Assembly (NCBI GenBank): GCA_032878915.1
Contig: JAVQMG010000101.1
Span: 3,452,501-3,516,500 of the forward strand
Reading direction: 5' to 3'
Origin: Castanopsis chinensis
Taxonomy: Eukaryota > Streptophyta > Magnoliopsida > Fagales > Fagaceae
Length of the DNA: 64,000 bases
Shown here: positions 22,301 to 35,650 of the stretch, one piece after another
Position numbering within the stretch: position 1 is the stretch's first letter
How the letters are laid out: each line of letters starts with the position of its first letter
Notes under the pieces: generated by a model
The model's database searches: none
Told to the model about the DNA's origin: nothing
What the model saw: only the letters and a program-made list of their open reading frames with translations
Program-made: the position numbers and the translations under genes

Positions 22301-24339
22301 GAATTATTGTTCAATTTTAGTAATTTATAACAAACTAATCAATTGATGACTAATGTTTAAATATGTGGTTACATTAACCCCCCCGTTTTTTTTCTTTTTC
22401 AATTTTATATAATCTATAGGTGTAGCTAATTGAGTTGGACTCTATAAAGTTTAAACAAATCAACTATTGCTTGCAAGTCAATGAAACACTAACAAATTGA
22501 CGTTGAATTCAATCATCAACTTGTTTTTTGCTACTGTGTATTCATATGCAATATTTATTGTCCTTCCAGGAATCTATTGGTACTGACTTTGTGTGACACC
22601 AAAGGGCTTGTTTTCCAAGCTCAAATTAAATAATTGCTGTCAATAAGTTGCTTAGAAACAAAACGCAGCTAGCTGGGTTGAATGGCGACATGATATGTAG
22701 ACAATATTCTGTATGTGTTTATTAATTGTTTGCCCGCACACGGGACTTGTATAACTCCATTATTGATTTGTAATGTCATGTTATTTTCTAGGAGAAGAAC
22801 GTTATTTCAGTTTCTTTATATGAGGGTTGCGGCCTTCTCACATCTTTAGAAATCTAATTAATCATGCAACTATATATATAATATCAATCATGCAAACGAA
22901 TTGGTGTGCACGGTCATTGTGTCTCTCATATAATATGACCTTGATTTAGACAGGGCTTTGATTCCAAAAGTACCAATAGCAAATCAATCATGTACAACAC
23001 GGCAACCATTAGATATATAATGCTATAAGCTAAAAACCGCAGCCTGGTTTACGGTTTACCGCGTAAAATAAGCTACACAAACTCAACGTTAAGTGTCAAA
23101 CAAAAAAATAGGAAACATTCAGAGTCTCACAACTCAAGGTATCAAAGATTAAAAGAAGAAAAGATAGAAGAACTAATCAGAAGATGAAAATTTCTCATAA
23201 ACGGCTGTAGTTTTAGTTACTCTTGTGATTACAACTACATGTCGTATTATTGATTGTATTCTAAATGATATCATGGTCAGCTCTTAATTAAGTTAGTTAT
23301 TCTATACCTAATTAGCCCTTAGTTTGTTTGTTTGTTATCTCTGTTCATCTTGCATGTATATAATTAAGCAGAGTTGCATGTACTCAGACTTTCGTCATTA
23401 ATCAAGATCATTTAAATATTTTCCAAAATGCAATCTCTCATTTTCTGTTGTAAGGCATTGTCTAGACAAAAAAAAGAGAGAAAAAGAAAAAAGAAAAGAA
23501 AAGAACAGGCAGGTCTCCAGCATAACATCAAATCAAACATAGTATCTCATACAAGACACAAACCCTACAAGACTCCTTTGTACAAGCTGTGATAGAAACT
23601 CCCAATAGAGTCTTGTTAAACACTCAATCAACCAAGACCATATTACCGAAAATCTTGGATTTATCTAAGGCTTATTCTTGTAGCCAATTAAGCCAAACCG
23701 AACACATATTTTAAGCTTAGTTTTCGACTCTAATTATTAGCAAGAGGAAGATGGCGTAGAGTAAAGAAAAACTAGATTATAAAATTCCTGAAGTCTGTTT
23801 ACCTTTCTCATTGCCATACCCTTTTATTATTAAATTCACTGGTAGACTGGCTTCACCAAAACAGTGTTTGGATATCTATTTAACAGATACATAAAAAAAA
23901 TTCTTCAAATGATCTTGAAGTAATTGAGAGATCGATTTTGCGATTGGCGATGGACTTGTGATGTTGGATAACTATGAAGACGTGAGCTGGATTAGTGGTT
24001 GCAGCAAGAGTGGAGAGATCAAATGGATTTGACAAACTGTATAGGGCCCGGTGTTTTTCCTTACTTGGTTTTCACTTCGTGAATAATTCATCCTATTTTG
24101 ACTGTGATTGTTTATTTACAATTTTATTCAAATATAATTGCAAACGGTTAATTAACGATTGGAACTTAACCATGATTAATTGATTAAAATTGTGTATAGG
24201 TAACCCTAACCATCTTGCTCCTACATGTATTAAAAAAAAGAGAGTAAAGTTGTAATTTTCAATTATGTTTGTTAGCAATTTCGCGTTAAATTTTATTGTA
24301 ATTCTTCAATCATTTTCCTGTATTTTTATAAGATTCAAT
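19350..24339. other. Long intergenic region without a supported gene
   Basis: About 5 kb of AT-rich DNA. It contains a MITE-like element (20075-20252, listed), a short (GT)n near 21113-21124, a purine tract at 23468-23507 and several A/T runs. All ORFs are under 80 codons and without recognisable domains. Confidence 0.55.
20075..20252. mobile_element. MITE-like element, ACTAACGTGT family (best-preserved ends)
   Basis: The left end ATGCTAACGAATGCTCTTAAGG and the reverse complement of the right end, ATGTTAACGAATGCCCTTAGG, form a clear terminal inverted repeat. The internal part contains TTTTTTATTTTCTCATAAAA. It is 178 bp, non-coding, and related to the copies at 1576, 46788, 60273 and 63863. 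Confidence 0.65.
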
Positions 24340-25270
24340 GTAATGGGTTCAGTGTAAAAAATTGGTGAAGAACTGTGAAGATAGTGCATATCGCTAGTGG
24401 CTCACGAGTGGTGCAACCCGAAAAAGGTCACGTGAGGAGCACATACTAGAAGTTCAAAGGTTTCAGTGCCCAAAGGCATCTTGTGAGTGTCTTGCGACTT
24501 AACCAACTCGTGAGATGCACTGTCAGCATGTTTTGTGTGTCTTTCCTCATTTTTTTTACCCTTACTATATAAGTCCACAATACCCACAAAATTTTAAGGA
24601 GAGTTTCATAGAGAAAACCCTAGGAATCCATATGAGCGTTAGATATTGCAAAACTACAATCCTCTATACATTTCTCTTAGTTTTCCTCAAACTTTTCTCT
24701 ATCTAAATTCCATATCCCTTGAGAGGTTCTTAGCTCAAACACAAACCACACCCATTCTGAGTGTTGTGAGTTGATTTGGAGCTTTTGGGAAGCATTGGGT
24801 CATGTCATTCTATGGTGGATGCAATTGGTGATAATTGCGGGATTTGAAAAGCTAGTGAAGACAAGGCTTGGTGAAGCCTGTTGGTAGCTGAGACTCGGAG
24901 GGTCTAAGTATAGAGAGTAGTCTAGGCTTGGAGGGTTTAAATTGTAGTCCTTGTACTGTAACTTATTTACTAGTGGATTAATTCGGCTTTGAGGGCCGCA
25001 GTGAGGTTTTTATGCCGAGCACTTCGGTTTTTCTCTTCAATAATACATCTTGGTGTTATCTTATGTTTGCTTCTCGCTTCTCTTACCCCTTGTGGTTTAT
25101 ATTTAATTGTCAATTATGTATGCCTATACACTAGGTAGTAGTCCCGGTTAATTGTGCATTGATTACTTTTATTCTGCAATTAAGCCATAATTTATATATT
25201 GGAGATCTTAATTGGTTCTAGTATTTTTACTAGTGAGCTTTCAAAATAAGATTACCAATTTGGGGGTTTT
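24340..25270. repeat. Diverged LTR-like relic, copy 1
   Basis: The region shares scattered words in the same order with 41820-43600: AGTGTAAAAAATTGG, CTCACGA, GAGAGTTT, GGTGATAATTG with GCTAGTGAAGACA, AGGCTTGGAGGGTTT, and GGTGTTATCTTAT. No internal coding domain adjoins either. Probably solo LTRs of one Ty1/copia-like family, but ends and target duplications could not be fixed. Near-identical stretches GGTAACYCTAACCATCTTGC lie at 24199 and 25289, just outside it. Confidence 0.45.
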
Positions 25271-26013
25271 TCTAAAACTTGCGTATTAGGTAACTCTAAC
25301 CATCTTGCTCCTACAATGTATTATAAAAAAAAATTGAAATTACCAATTTGGGGTTTTACTAAGACCATTAGTTAGGTGGTGACAAAAGTTAATGATTATT
25401 ACCAGATAGTTTAATAAAAGTGTTAGTGAATTTGAAAATAAAAGGATCAGGGCAAGCTCTAACAAACTTTTTGGATATGTTTTTTTACTATTTTTCTAAT
25501 ATTACAAAGTGAGCAACTAATATTCAAGAGTTTTATTTATAACACAGTGGCATTGGCATCAATCAATCTCTATTATGAGAAGAATCATATGGGAAGTGCT
25601 ATAAATAGAGAAAACCAAAAAAGACCAAAAGGGTAGCAAAAATTAAATTTACGAAGAAGAAGAAAGTTTGTGTTTGATAGGCTAAAATTGTACTGATCCC
25701 TTGTGATATATTAATTGATTAATTAGCCAAGTTTATTAATTAATAAAATTAACATGCAATGTACGTGGTAGCACAAACAAACCACTAACTAAAATAAAGT
25801 ACAGTAGAAAATAAATTTGACACGGTGATTTGTTTATAAATAGGGAAAACCTTCGAGGCAAAATCTCCACCAGGTGATTTTAAGGTCATCACTCCCGAGA
25901 ATTTACTATTATCACAACAAACGGTTACAAGTAAAGGAATCCCAGTACCTTATACCAACCTACAGTTGAACCCTTACCCTAATAACTAATTGGACTTATT
26001 TTATAGTGACAAT

Positions 26014-26575
26014 TAGGGCTGTCCATGGGTCGGGCGGGTTGAATTTGTGCCCAACTCGCAGTCGACCCACCGAAGATAGAGTAGGTAGGTGCTGGACCTG
26101 CAATCGACCCGTATTAGGGTCAGGTTTTACCCGTCGGTTTCTCGTCAGGTGAGCAGTGGGTTCGGGTGAGGCCGAAACCTGCCGGAGAGTGCTGAAAAAA
26201 AATAGAAATTGGCAAGATCTCTCTTGTTGAGTCCAGGATCCGGTGCGATCTAGCTGGATCTAGTAGAGATTTTGCCAAATCTGACACTTTTCCCCCTATA
26301 TCGTGCCTAGAACCACTGGATCTGGTGTTTTGGTCGCCAAACTTTGCGAAATTGTGTTGGAAAACTCACCAGAAAGCTTGAAATTGCAGGGGGTCCTTCT
26401 CTCTTTAGGCGGGTTAGGTTGAACGGGTTTTGAAGGAATGGAACTGAAACCGAATTGCCGGCATCGGGTTTTGGAGCTCAGGACCCGCGTTCTACTGTCG
26501 GAGTTGTCGGATTGGGCTGTAGTGGGTTTGGTACGAGTAGGTTGGGCTGGTCGGCGGGGGAGGTGGACAACCTTA
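26014..26575. mobile_element. hAT-like non-autonomous element, TAGGGCTGTCCA ends
   Basis: 562 bp. It begins TAGGGCTGTCCATGGG and ends GTGGACAACCTTA, an imperfect terminal inverted repeat. It is flanked on both sides by the 8-bp duplication GTGACAAT (26006-26013 and 26576-26583). The paralogous LTR-like copy 2 preserves the empty site (TATAGTGACAATCTCTC near 39801). Interior is rich in GGGT/CGGGT. Eight-base duplications are typical of hAT transposases. The element at 62088-62998 has the same ends. Confidence 0.88.
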
Positions 26576-26948
26576 GTGACAATCTCTCATTTTAATACAT
26601 GGCTCCCAGTACGTGACTAAATAACAGATGTGCGGATCTCAGTAAGTGACTTGATCACCAACTTGAGAAGTATGTTGGCTGAAAAAATTTTCAGTTCATC
26701 ACACGATGATGATCACGAAATTACTTAGTCACAAAACCCTACAGTGTACAAACACAGCAACTTCTTCAAGATGAACTAGGACAAACTAGGTTTTCCGTCA
26801 CAATTTGCATGAACAACTCTTTGCTTTGCACTTGTGCAACTGTGCTTTTTGTAACAACCCTTAAAATAATTCTTATGTATGTTTAGGGTCGTGAGAAAAG
26901 AAAACCCAAACACAAACTCACGGATTGGCATGAAATCAGAACTGAAAA

Positions 26949-27440
26949 CACTACAACAAAATGTATTTTCAGTGACGAAAAAATTCATCACTAAAAGTCC
27001 AGTTTTTTGTCGCTAAGAACCCTTAGTGACAAAATCGGACTTTTAGCGATGAAACTCATTTCGTTGCTGAAACCCCATCACTAAAAGTCCTAGTGACGAA
27101 AAATTTCGTCACTAAAAGTCCGATTTGATTTTAAAAAAGAAAAACTTTTAGAGACGTAAACGTTTCGTCGTTAAATGTTTTCCTCGCTAAAAACACCATT
27201 TAGTGACGAAAATATTTCGTCACTAGAAACACTTTAGTTTATTAAATCATATTTAGTGACGAAAAAGTACTTCATTAAAACTATTTTTAAGAAAATCTAG
27301 GCACATATAGCAACGAAAATTTTCGTCACTAAAACCATTTCTTACAAAATTTTGCTACATTTAGTGAAATATCGTCACAAACAATTTTTTGTTGCTATAT
27401 TTGTGACGAAAAATTTCGTCGCTAAAACTTATTTTCTGTT
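26949..27440. repeat. CACTA subterminal repeats, 3' side
   Basis: After the 13-bp terminus, short motifs of the type AGTGACGAAA and TTTCGTCACTAAA recur in both orientations about every 20-60 bp up to about 27430. In En/Spm such motifs are bound by the TNPA-type protein to pair the ends. Several adjacent inverted pairs, such as TAGTGACGAAAATATTTCGT with CACTA following near 27202, form short hairpins. Confidence 0.8.
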
Positions 27441-27929
27441 TTTATTTTTTTTTTCATGGCTTTAATATTAACCTGTAACCTGTTATTACATTATTAAAAC
27501 CTCACATTTGAATAATACATTTATTTCAACAGCATATTTATAAAAGATCCATACATTCCACAAGTAAAAAATAAAACAAATATCTAATTCAAACTCCTTC
27601 GATACAATAATTATTCGCAACATATACAATAACTCAAGATGTTTTATAACAATAAAAAGTGTAGCATAATATAATTAGAACTAATGGAAGATGTCCTCAT
27701 ATGTCTTCAAGTGATGCCAAAAGTAAATCTCCTAAAAGCCACCAATAAGAAATTTGCACAAATATAAAAACAATACTACATTAAAATCGTAAAGTAAAAA
27801 CATTAACTATGTTATAAGAAACATTTTTAACAATGCATTAAAAGTAGTCACACCATATAATGTGGGTCAATTACTAAAATAAAGTACTAACCAAAAAATG
27901 TTTTAACTTGAAGTTAAACCACCCTCATA

Positions 27930-30005
27930 GGTAAGAGTGTCATCATAATCCTTGTTCCTTAAAAAGTTAAGAATATCCTTTTGGCTATCTTCTTGCTTAA
28001 CTCATGCCTCTTGGTCTCTAGCTCGTGCCTCTTCGTTCCTAGCTCACTGCTCTCTGTGCCTAGCTCGCTACTCTTGGCGCCTAGCTCGCTTTTCTTGGTC
28101 CCTAGCTCGCTCTTCTTGGTCCCTAACTCTTGCCTCTTTGAGCTCAATTATCTCATTTTCTAGTCGTTGGATATACTCCACCGAGGAATTAGATGAGGTG
28201 ATGGTTAGTAGAAAAGAGGAAGGTCTCATGCCAAGTCCTTTTACAGTACCAGGCTTCTTTTTAAAAGCCAAGTTTGAGATCTCCTCTTGTGTAAGGGGAA
28301 TTGCATTAGGATCTTGACAATGATCCTCTTGCATATTGAGAATATTTTCCTATCATTTGAAAGAGAAAAAGAAACAAACAATCACAATATTAATAATACA
28401 TATGTTATACCTTTACAAACATGATAGGGATGGAATGATACACATACATATCTTGGCGCTTCATCCTCATGGTGTATTCACATATTTGTATTTGAATTGA
28501 AATGAACATCTTTGAAGATTTTTGCCAATTTAGGAACTTGACTGTCATTATTATTTGTCTGATTAATTAACATTCAAGTGTTAGATAAATATATTTAATT
28601 AATCACAATATGTAATATACTAAGGTTTAAGAAAAATAAAAAAACATACATCTCCTTGTCAACCCTAACAGTAAGTGTCTTTGTTCCGCATCTATGTTTG
28701 CCTGAAGTTTTCTTCCTATTTTCAGAGTTATTTCTTGATTTTTTTTTCTCATAAACAACATTCAAGATATTTATTAGATCATGGATAAAACAGTATACAT
28801 TTACTTCATCTAAGTATTAATTTAATCAGTTTACAACATAATATACACATAAATAATTTACAAGCCAATCCTCATTGGTTCATTTCCCATCAATGAGTTC
28901 AGTCCACAACTCAAGTTTGACATTCTTTGGCGGGTGGCTTCTTGCATAATTAGTACCATGAGATTGTACGAACTTTTTATAAGCTTGATGCAACTTGTAG
29001 AAGCTGGAACTCAATAATCTTCCACATTTTGTATTTAATGTTTTCGTTACCAAGTTAGAATCCCCTTGTAGCTCAAATTGATCATGTAAAATGAAATGTA
29101 TATATATTATGAAAATACTATTATATGAATTTAATATGCTTAGTGATAACAAAGACGAGTTAGACGTTATCAATGTAAATTTACCGCGATATTTTGAAGC
29201 ACCACATCTTTAGTAGCAGCATCACAATTTTTCCAATTTTTCACGTTGTAACTAGACAAATTACTTTGCACTTGTACGCCAATTTGATTGACAAGCTTAC
29301 ATGTATTCTTCTCAACAGAAGCATCATACTTTGCAGCTATACATATTGGCAGCTTACCACTTTTTTCAACAAGTGCCCGTATTGTTATACCACGTGTTGT
29401 TCCACGAGTATTTTTGCTAGCAAATCTTATATAAACATTATTATTGTTAATAAATTATACATTCCATTTATATTATATCTAATTATCAGTCGTGCTAGTT
29501 AATGCGTTGGTAGTATGTGTCTCCTCACTAGAAGAACTATGGATGGGAGGATTTTCTTCAGGAGGTGTTTTTATAGATTGGACCGTAGGTTGGACCGCCA
29601 GGATAGATGCCTCACCTCGTGAGTGTGTAAGTCATCCTGGTGCCATCTGTAACTAACAAACATACATATAATGGAATAACAAAGTTATTACAAGTAATGG
29701 AATAATAAAGTTATTATCATCTATTGTACCCTATGAAATATCTATTGTACCTTATGGATTACAGAATTAGATGACTCATCATCATTGTCATCGTCACCAA
29801 TAGGTGGTACATAATCATCATCTACCATAACACTAGCTTTACTTTTTTTCCCTTTTGCACGATTGGACTGAACAGTATCCTTTAGAGAAGTTGTGATGTG
29901 CTTTAATCCCAAAACATCAATTCTCTCTTGGTTTTGCCTTATTTTATCGAATCTTGTCCTCTCATACCTAGGTATGTTATGAGTGTATTTGGCATTTTTG
30001 GGCAT
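27930..30005 (-). pseudogene. CACTA second protein (TNPA-like / Transposase_24)
   Basis: Order on the minus strand: MPKNAKYTHNIPRYERTRFD with an acidic DDDYVPP stretch (29742-30005); a segment near 29210-29430 reading RGTTRGITIRALVEKSGKLP and later VKNWKNCDAATKDVV; a segment at 28880-29173 with SSSFYKLHQAYKKFVQSHG and ARSHPPKNVKLELWTELIDG; and a C-terminal part (27959-28334) with PLTQEEISNL and then heptad repeats. These match the Transposase_24-like proteins of plant CACTA elements. Segments are separated by introns or frame breaks that were not resolved. Probable role: DNA binding at the subterminal repeats. Confidence 0.65.
28010..28140 (-). repeat. 21-bp coding tandem repeat (heptad ELGTKKS-like)
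   Basis: About six copies of a 21-bp unit on the plus strand (CCTAGCTCGCTCTTCTTGGTC type). On the minus strand they encode seven-residue repeats such as ELGTKKS, ELGAKSS and ELGTESS in one frame and RDQEERA in the overlapping part. The unit equals one coiled-coil heptad, so copy number changes would keep the coil in register. Confidence 0.75.
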
Positions 30006-30013
30006 TTTTTGAA

Positions 30014-30208
30014 ACTATGTATTATCATGAAATATAAGTACAATTGTTACTAACTTAACATCAAAGGCCATGCCATTATCCATATCTAGCAATTTACAAG
30101 TGCAAAATTTGAATACAATTACTACTAACTCAACACAACAAATGACCACATCAATATCCATACCAAGTTCAAGATAAGTACAAAATATTTCAATAACAAT
30201 TACTACTA

Positions 30209-30247
<39 letters not shown>

Positions 30248-30492
30248 TAGTCTATAGCATTATCCATATCAAACAATTCACAAGTGCTAAATTTGAACAC
30301 AATTACTACTAATTCAACACAACAAATGTCCACATCAATATCCATATCAAGTTTAAGATAAGTACAAAACAATTGCTACTTAGACAAGCATAAAACTTTA
30401 AGATAAGCACACAACATTTAAGACAATTGTTATGAACTCTACATATCATAATCCATATCAAGATCAATATCAAGTGTGTCATGCTCTTCATT
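30014..30492. other. Spacer between CACTA genes with (AT)n and short direct repeats
   Basis: A long (AT)n lies at 30213-30245. Words such as ACAATTACTACTAACT, AACACAACAAATG and CCACATCAATATCCATA recur near 30056-30170 and 30298-30350, a local direct duplication of about 240 bp. No coding function is supported; short ORFs here are low complexity. Confidence 0.6.
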
Positions 30493-33400
30493 TTAATTAG
30501 CATATCTTGAAATTCCACCTTCAAAAACAACCTCAGTTTCAACATCACCCATACAATAGTCAATAATATTTTCCTCAACATTGATAGAGACAAAATCAAC
30601 AATCGCTTCTTGTTGGGATGCGTCACTATCTTTTGTATTATCATTGTATTCTCCACCCCCGACTTCCGGGACATCAAATACTCCCCTATGTTGGATGGAT
30701 TGCACAATTTTTCAAGGTTCACCCAACTTGGTATCTTAAAGGTAAAAAACTTGTCTCGCTTAACTAGGAAGTATAAAAGGGTCATTTTTATACCACCGAC
30801 TTGTAACATCAATGCTTGTGTAGTGTGTATTGGTTCTTATCGTTCTCTTTTGACCATTGGTACCAGTATTGTACCATTCACACTGGAACAAAATAACTTT
30901 ATGGCGAAATACATACTCCAATTCCCAAATTTTGTACACATGACCATAGAAGTTGTGCATTTCTCCCTCATGGTCCCTTTCGGTACATTCACCACTGTTT
31001 TGGGTTACACAACGATTGTCTAGGTCCCTTGTATGGAATTTTACACCATTAACCATACATACTGTGTACTCCTTCACATGCGGTTTAGAACCATTTGCTA
31101 ATGACCATAATTGTTTAGTAGCTTCTGGTGACTTGTTAACTTTCAATCTATTTATTTATAATGATATACAACAAGTGATATTAATTGGTAATAAGTAATG
31201 ACGAAACTATTTAAATATTTAATTTTTAAAAGTGTGTGATTAAATTTCAAATGTTTTACACGTTCTCTGAACCACTTGGTAAGCTCTTATCGTTGGATTT
31301 GAGTTATGGCTTCTCCAGTAGGATTATGCAATGTGTTTTTGTATTCACTGTTAAAAATAAGATGATTTATTTTCAACTAAGCATTGCAGATAATATTCAA
31401 AACTTGGTCAAACGATATATGCAAATGAAATCACATACTTTAAATGAGGCTCTAGCTCAGGACTATTGTATAACAAGTACCAATGAGCAGTATCAAGCAA
31501 TGCACGAGACAAGTTGTCATCATTCTGCCTACCACCTGTAGGTTGGGCATGTTGTGAAAAAACTATCAATCCTTCGCTAGATTTACCAAAATCTTCATTT
31601 CTTTCTCTTCGATTATGCACAGTTTCGATCCTATCAATATACAAAGACTAGATGTTAATACATTCTTTGAGAATGTAAGCCTCTACAATCGAACCTTCTG
31701 GTCGAGCTTAATTGGAAACGTATCTTTTCAATTTTCCAAAGTACTTATGAGGAAAAAATACGCACATTATGTGATTTTATACCACATAGGAAAAATACAA
31801 TTGATGGATGCATTAAATGATCTAATTACCTTTTAATTGGGTACATCCACCGATATTGTACCGGGCATCTTAGAATTGCTTCTCGAGGCAAGTGAACAGT
31901 AAGGTGGATCATAACATCAAAGAATGCTAGAGGAAAGAACCTCTTAAGTTTGCATAATATAAGAACTATACGTTCTTCTAGTTTCTCCAATTCACTCCGC
32001 TTTAGGGTCCTTGAGCATAAGTCTTGGAAGAAGCTGCCCAATCAAACAATACAATACTAATGTTTATATGCGCAAACCCTCGCAACCCAATTGGAAGAAT
32101 TCGTTAAAGTAGCACATGACAATCGTGACTTTTCAAACCAAATAATCTAGCATTTTTTTGCATTCACTGACCTTGATATGTTGGCTGCATAGCCATCCGG
32201 ATACTTGCCTAATTTCAAAAAGTCATAGAAACCATCACTTTCATTTGAGCTTAATGAAAAAAAAAAGCCTGAGACTTGTCATATGATCCATCAAGACGTT
32301 GTTTCAAATGCAAAATGTGCTTAAAGTTTATATTTTGCAAATCTATTTGTGCTTTGTTAGTAGCCTTGTTTCTCTCCTCAATGCCAAACAAAGTAACGTA
32401 AGTACTCTCACTAATGTTCTTCTCCACATGCATGACATCAATGTTGTGCTTAAGTTTCTTATTCTTCCAATATGAAAGCTTATACAAAATACTTACATTT
32501 GACCAATTTGGCTCTCCAATGAGTTGTCTCTTCTTATTACTTGGATGCTTTCCTAAAATTATATTTGGCATTCTATCTAACTACTCTTGTATCTTTCCCA
32601 CTTGTAACTCTAAAGATCTCTTTCGTTCCTCCGATAAACCATTATGCAACCGAATATGTGTCCAACAACGTTCCATAGGCAAATAAGCTCGATGGTTAAT
32701 GAATCCAATTTTACTTTCCAAAGTTTTTGAATATGGTTCATCATTGCAAGTGTAACAAGAATGATAACCCTTTGTATACCATCTAGATACGTTACCAAAT
32801 CCAAGATAGTCATGTATTGTCCACAACAAAGTTGCACGCATTTGAAAATACTCTTTACTATAAGCATCATAACCTTCTACATCTTCTTCCCACAACTCCT
32901 TCAACTCGTCAACCAATGGTTTCAAGTAAATATCAATCTCATTTCCTGATTGATGGGAACCAGTAATAAGCAAAGACAACATAAAATATGACTCCTTCAT
33001 AACCAACCAAGGCAGTAAGTTATAGGGGATAAGTATGACAGGCCATATACTATAGTTGTTGTTCATATTTCCAGAAAGGTTAAATCCATCTGTAGCTAAC
33101 CCCAACCTTATATTTCGAGATTCGAGGGCAAAATTAGAATGTTGCAAATCAAACTCTTTCCACTTCTCACTATAAGCCGGATGCCTCATTATCCTATCAT
33201 CTACACGCTTGTCTATATTATCTTATGTCCTTAGCTCTTTGCCTAACATGTACAATCTCCTCAGTCTCGGTGTCAATAGGAAGTAACGCAATACCTTATG
33301 AGGAATCTTTTTACCTTAGGCACATGTATCCTTGTACCTAGGCATCTCACACACTGGACATTTATGAAGGTTTTCATTTTCCTTCCAAAATAGTGCAAAA

Positions 33401-34031
33401 TCATTTTTGCATGCATCTATATGCTCGTATGACATACCCAAGTCATGTAATATCTTCTTTGCTTTATAAGTTGACCTTGGAACCAAGTTACCTTCGGTAA
33501 AACCTTTGTCAACAATTCTAGTATCATATCAAGTCCCTTATTATTCAAGTTAGTCATTACCTTTACATTCAACATCTCAATAACAAACTTCAAGATACTA
33601 TAATCAGTGCAACTTGGATACAACTTACGCTTTGCAACTTTCTCAAGTTTGTCAAAATGACGCACCTCCTCATCTTCGGTTACATTTCTTGGTTCCCATC
33701 TAATTCGGTCACCTACTAAGGCACCGATACCATCCATATGATCACCATCGAACATTTCATTATCATGAATATTCTCGTTCAATACACGAGGTTCTCTATA
33801 ATTATACCAATTAATGTAAAATTGCATAATCCCATGATGAAGCAAATGGATACGCACAGTATGAGGAGAATGTCGATAGCAATTCACACAGTGAATACAC
33901 GGGTACAGAATATTACCACTTAAGTCCACAACTGCTCTTGCAAAATTAATAAATGCATTAACCCATTCAATATATGGATGGCTTAATCTACCATCAGGTG
34001 TCTTACCCATTATCATCCAATTTTTATCCAT
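30493..34031 (-). pseudogene. CACTA transposase, TNP2 family
   Basis: N-terminal transposase-associated domain at 33417-34031 (MDKNWM..., RLSHPYIEWVNAFINFA, YPCIHCVNC). It continues through HKCPVCEMPRYKDTCA, an in-frame TAA near 33316, and KVLRYFLLTPRLRRLY. The TNP2 core (32581-33189) has RLGLATDGFNLSGNM and PVILIPYNLLPWL. Next come HNIDVMHVEKNISES (32251-32571), a DUF4218 segment FPLAFFDVMIHLTVHLP (31826-32041), and DUF4216 (30760-31146, NGVKFHTRDLDNRCVTQN). The tail continues in another frame to 30493. Domain order is the standard one for plant CACTA transposases. Frame changes and stops make it inactive as read. Confidence 0.9.
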
Positions 34032-34139
34032 GTTTGACTACAATTACAAGATGAATGTTACTTTAGTAAAATAAGGACAACTCATACATAATGTATTCTA
34101 ACATCTAAGTCTATAAACTACTTAGATAAAATTCTATCT

Positions 34140-35650
34140 CATTTAAGAATGCACAAGTCTATATTAATACTTAAACACTTCCAATATTAGTTTAAACCAC
34201 CTTATAACATCATGCAAGCTACCCGCTTACTCCAACACAACATACCACCACAAAATCAATCACAAACATCACAAATATAGAGTTTTACAATTATTTAAAT
34301 CAAATAAAATACTATTTATCATATCTAATCAACAATACTCATTAACATTTGCAAGAAATGAAAAACACTCTCAATATTAGTTTAAGCCACCTTATAACAC
34401 TATGCAAGTCACCCGCTTACTCCAACACAACATACCGCTACAAAACCAATTTTCAACATCGCAAGTATAGAGTTTTGCAAGTATAGAGTTTTACAAGTAT
34501 TGAAATGAAATGAAATAAAATAAAATACTATTCATCACACCTAATCAACAATACTCATTAACATTTGAAAGAAATGAAAAACACTCTCAATATTAGTTTA
34601 AACCACCTTATAACACCATGCAAGCTACCTACTTGCTCCAACACAAGATAGCACCTTAAAACCAATTTCTAACATCACAAGTATAGAGTTTTACAAGTAT
34701 TGAAATGAAATAAAAAAACCTGTTAATCACATCTAATTAACAATACTTATTAACATTTGTAAGAAATGAAAAATACTTCTAATATTAGTTTAACCCAACT
34801 TATAACACCATTCAAGACACTCGCTTGCTCCAACGCAACATTCTGCTACAAAACCAATTTTAAACAACACAAGTATAGAGTTTTACAAGTATTGAAATGA
34901 AATAAAATACTATTCATCGCATCTAATCAACAATACTCATTAACATTTGTAAGAAATGAAAAACACTCTCAATATTAGTTTAAACCAACTTAACAACACC
35001 ATGCAAGCCATTCGCTTGTTCCAACACAACATACCACCACAAAATTAATTTCTAACATCACAAGTATAGAGGTTTACAAGTATTGAAATGAAATAAAATA
35101 CTATTCATCACATCTAATCAACAATACTCATTAACATTTACAAGAAATGAAAAACACTCCTAATATTAGTTCACCCACCATATAACATCATGCAAGCCAC
35201 CCGCTTGTTCCAACACAAAATACCACCACAAAACCAATTTCCAACATTACAAGTATAGAGTTTTACAAGTATTGAAATGAAATAAAATATTATTCATCAT
35301 ATTTAATCAATAATACTCATTAACATTTACAAGAAATAAAAAACACTTCCAATATTAGTTTAAACCACCATGCAAGCCACTCGCTGCCTCCAACACAACA
35401 TACCATCACAAATTCAATTTCTAACATCACAAGTATAGAGTTTTACAAGTATTTAAATAAAAAAAATACTATTTTTCACATCTGATCAACAATACTCATT
35501 CACATTTGCAATAAATGAAAAACACTCCTAATATTAGTTTAAACCACCTTATAACACCATGTAAGCCACCCGCTTGCTCCAACACAACATACCATCACAA
35601 ATCCAATTTTCAACATCACAAGTATATAGTTTTATAAGTATTTAACCAGA
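34140..35650. repeat. Tandem array, ~190-bp unit, about 8 copies, in CACTA 5' region
   Basis: The unit includes AATATTAGTTTAAACCACCT, CATGCAAGCCACCCGCTTGC, CCAACACAACATACC, CACAAGTATAGAGTTTTACA and CAATACTCATTAACATTTGC. AATATTAGTTTAAACCAC-type starts recur near 34183, 34375, 34589, 34782, 34972, 35163, 35352 and 35530. The last copies are more diverged. It lies immediately upstream of the transposase start (34031), in the element's leader or promoter region. Confidence 0.9.

Noticed and set aside
30015..30372. ORFs with poly-(IY) tracts
   Set aside because: They are translations of (AT)n microsatellite and a local duplication.
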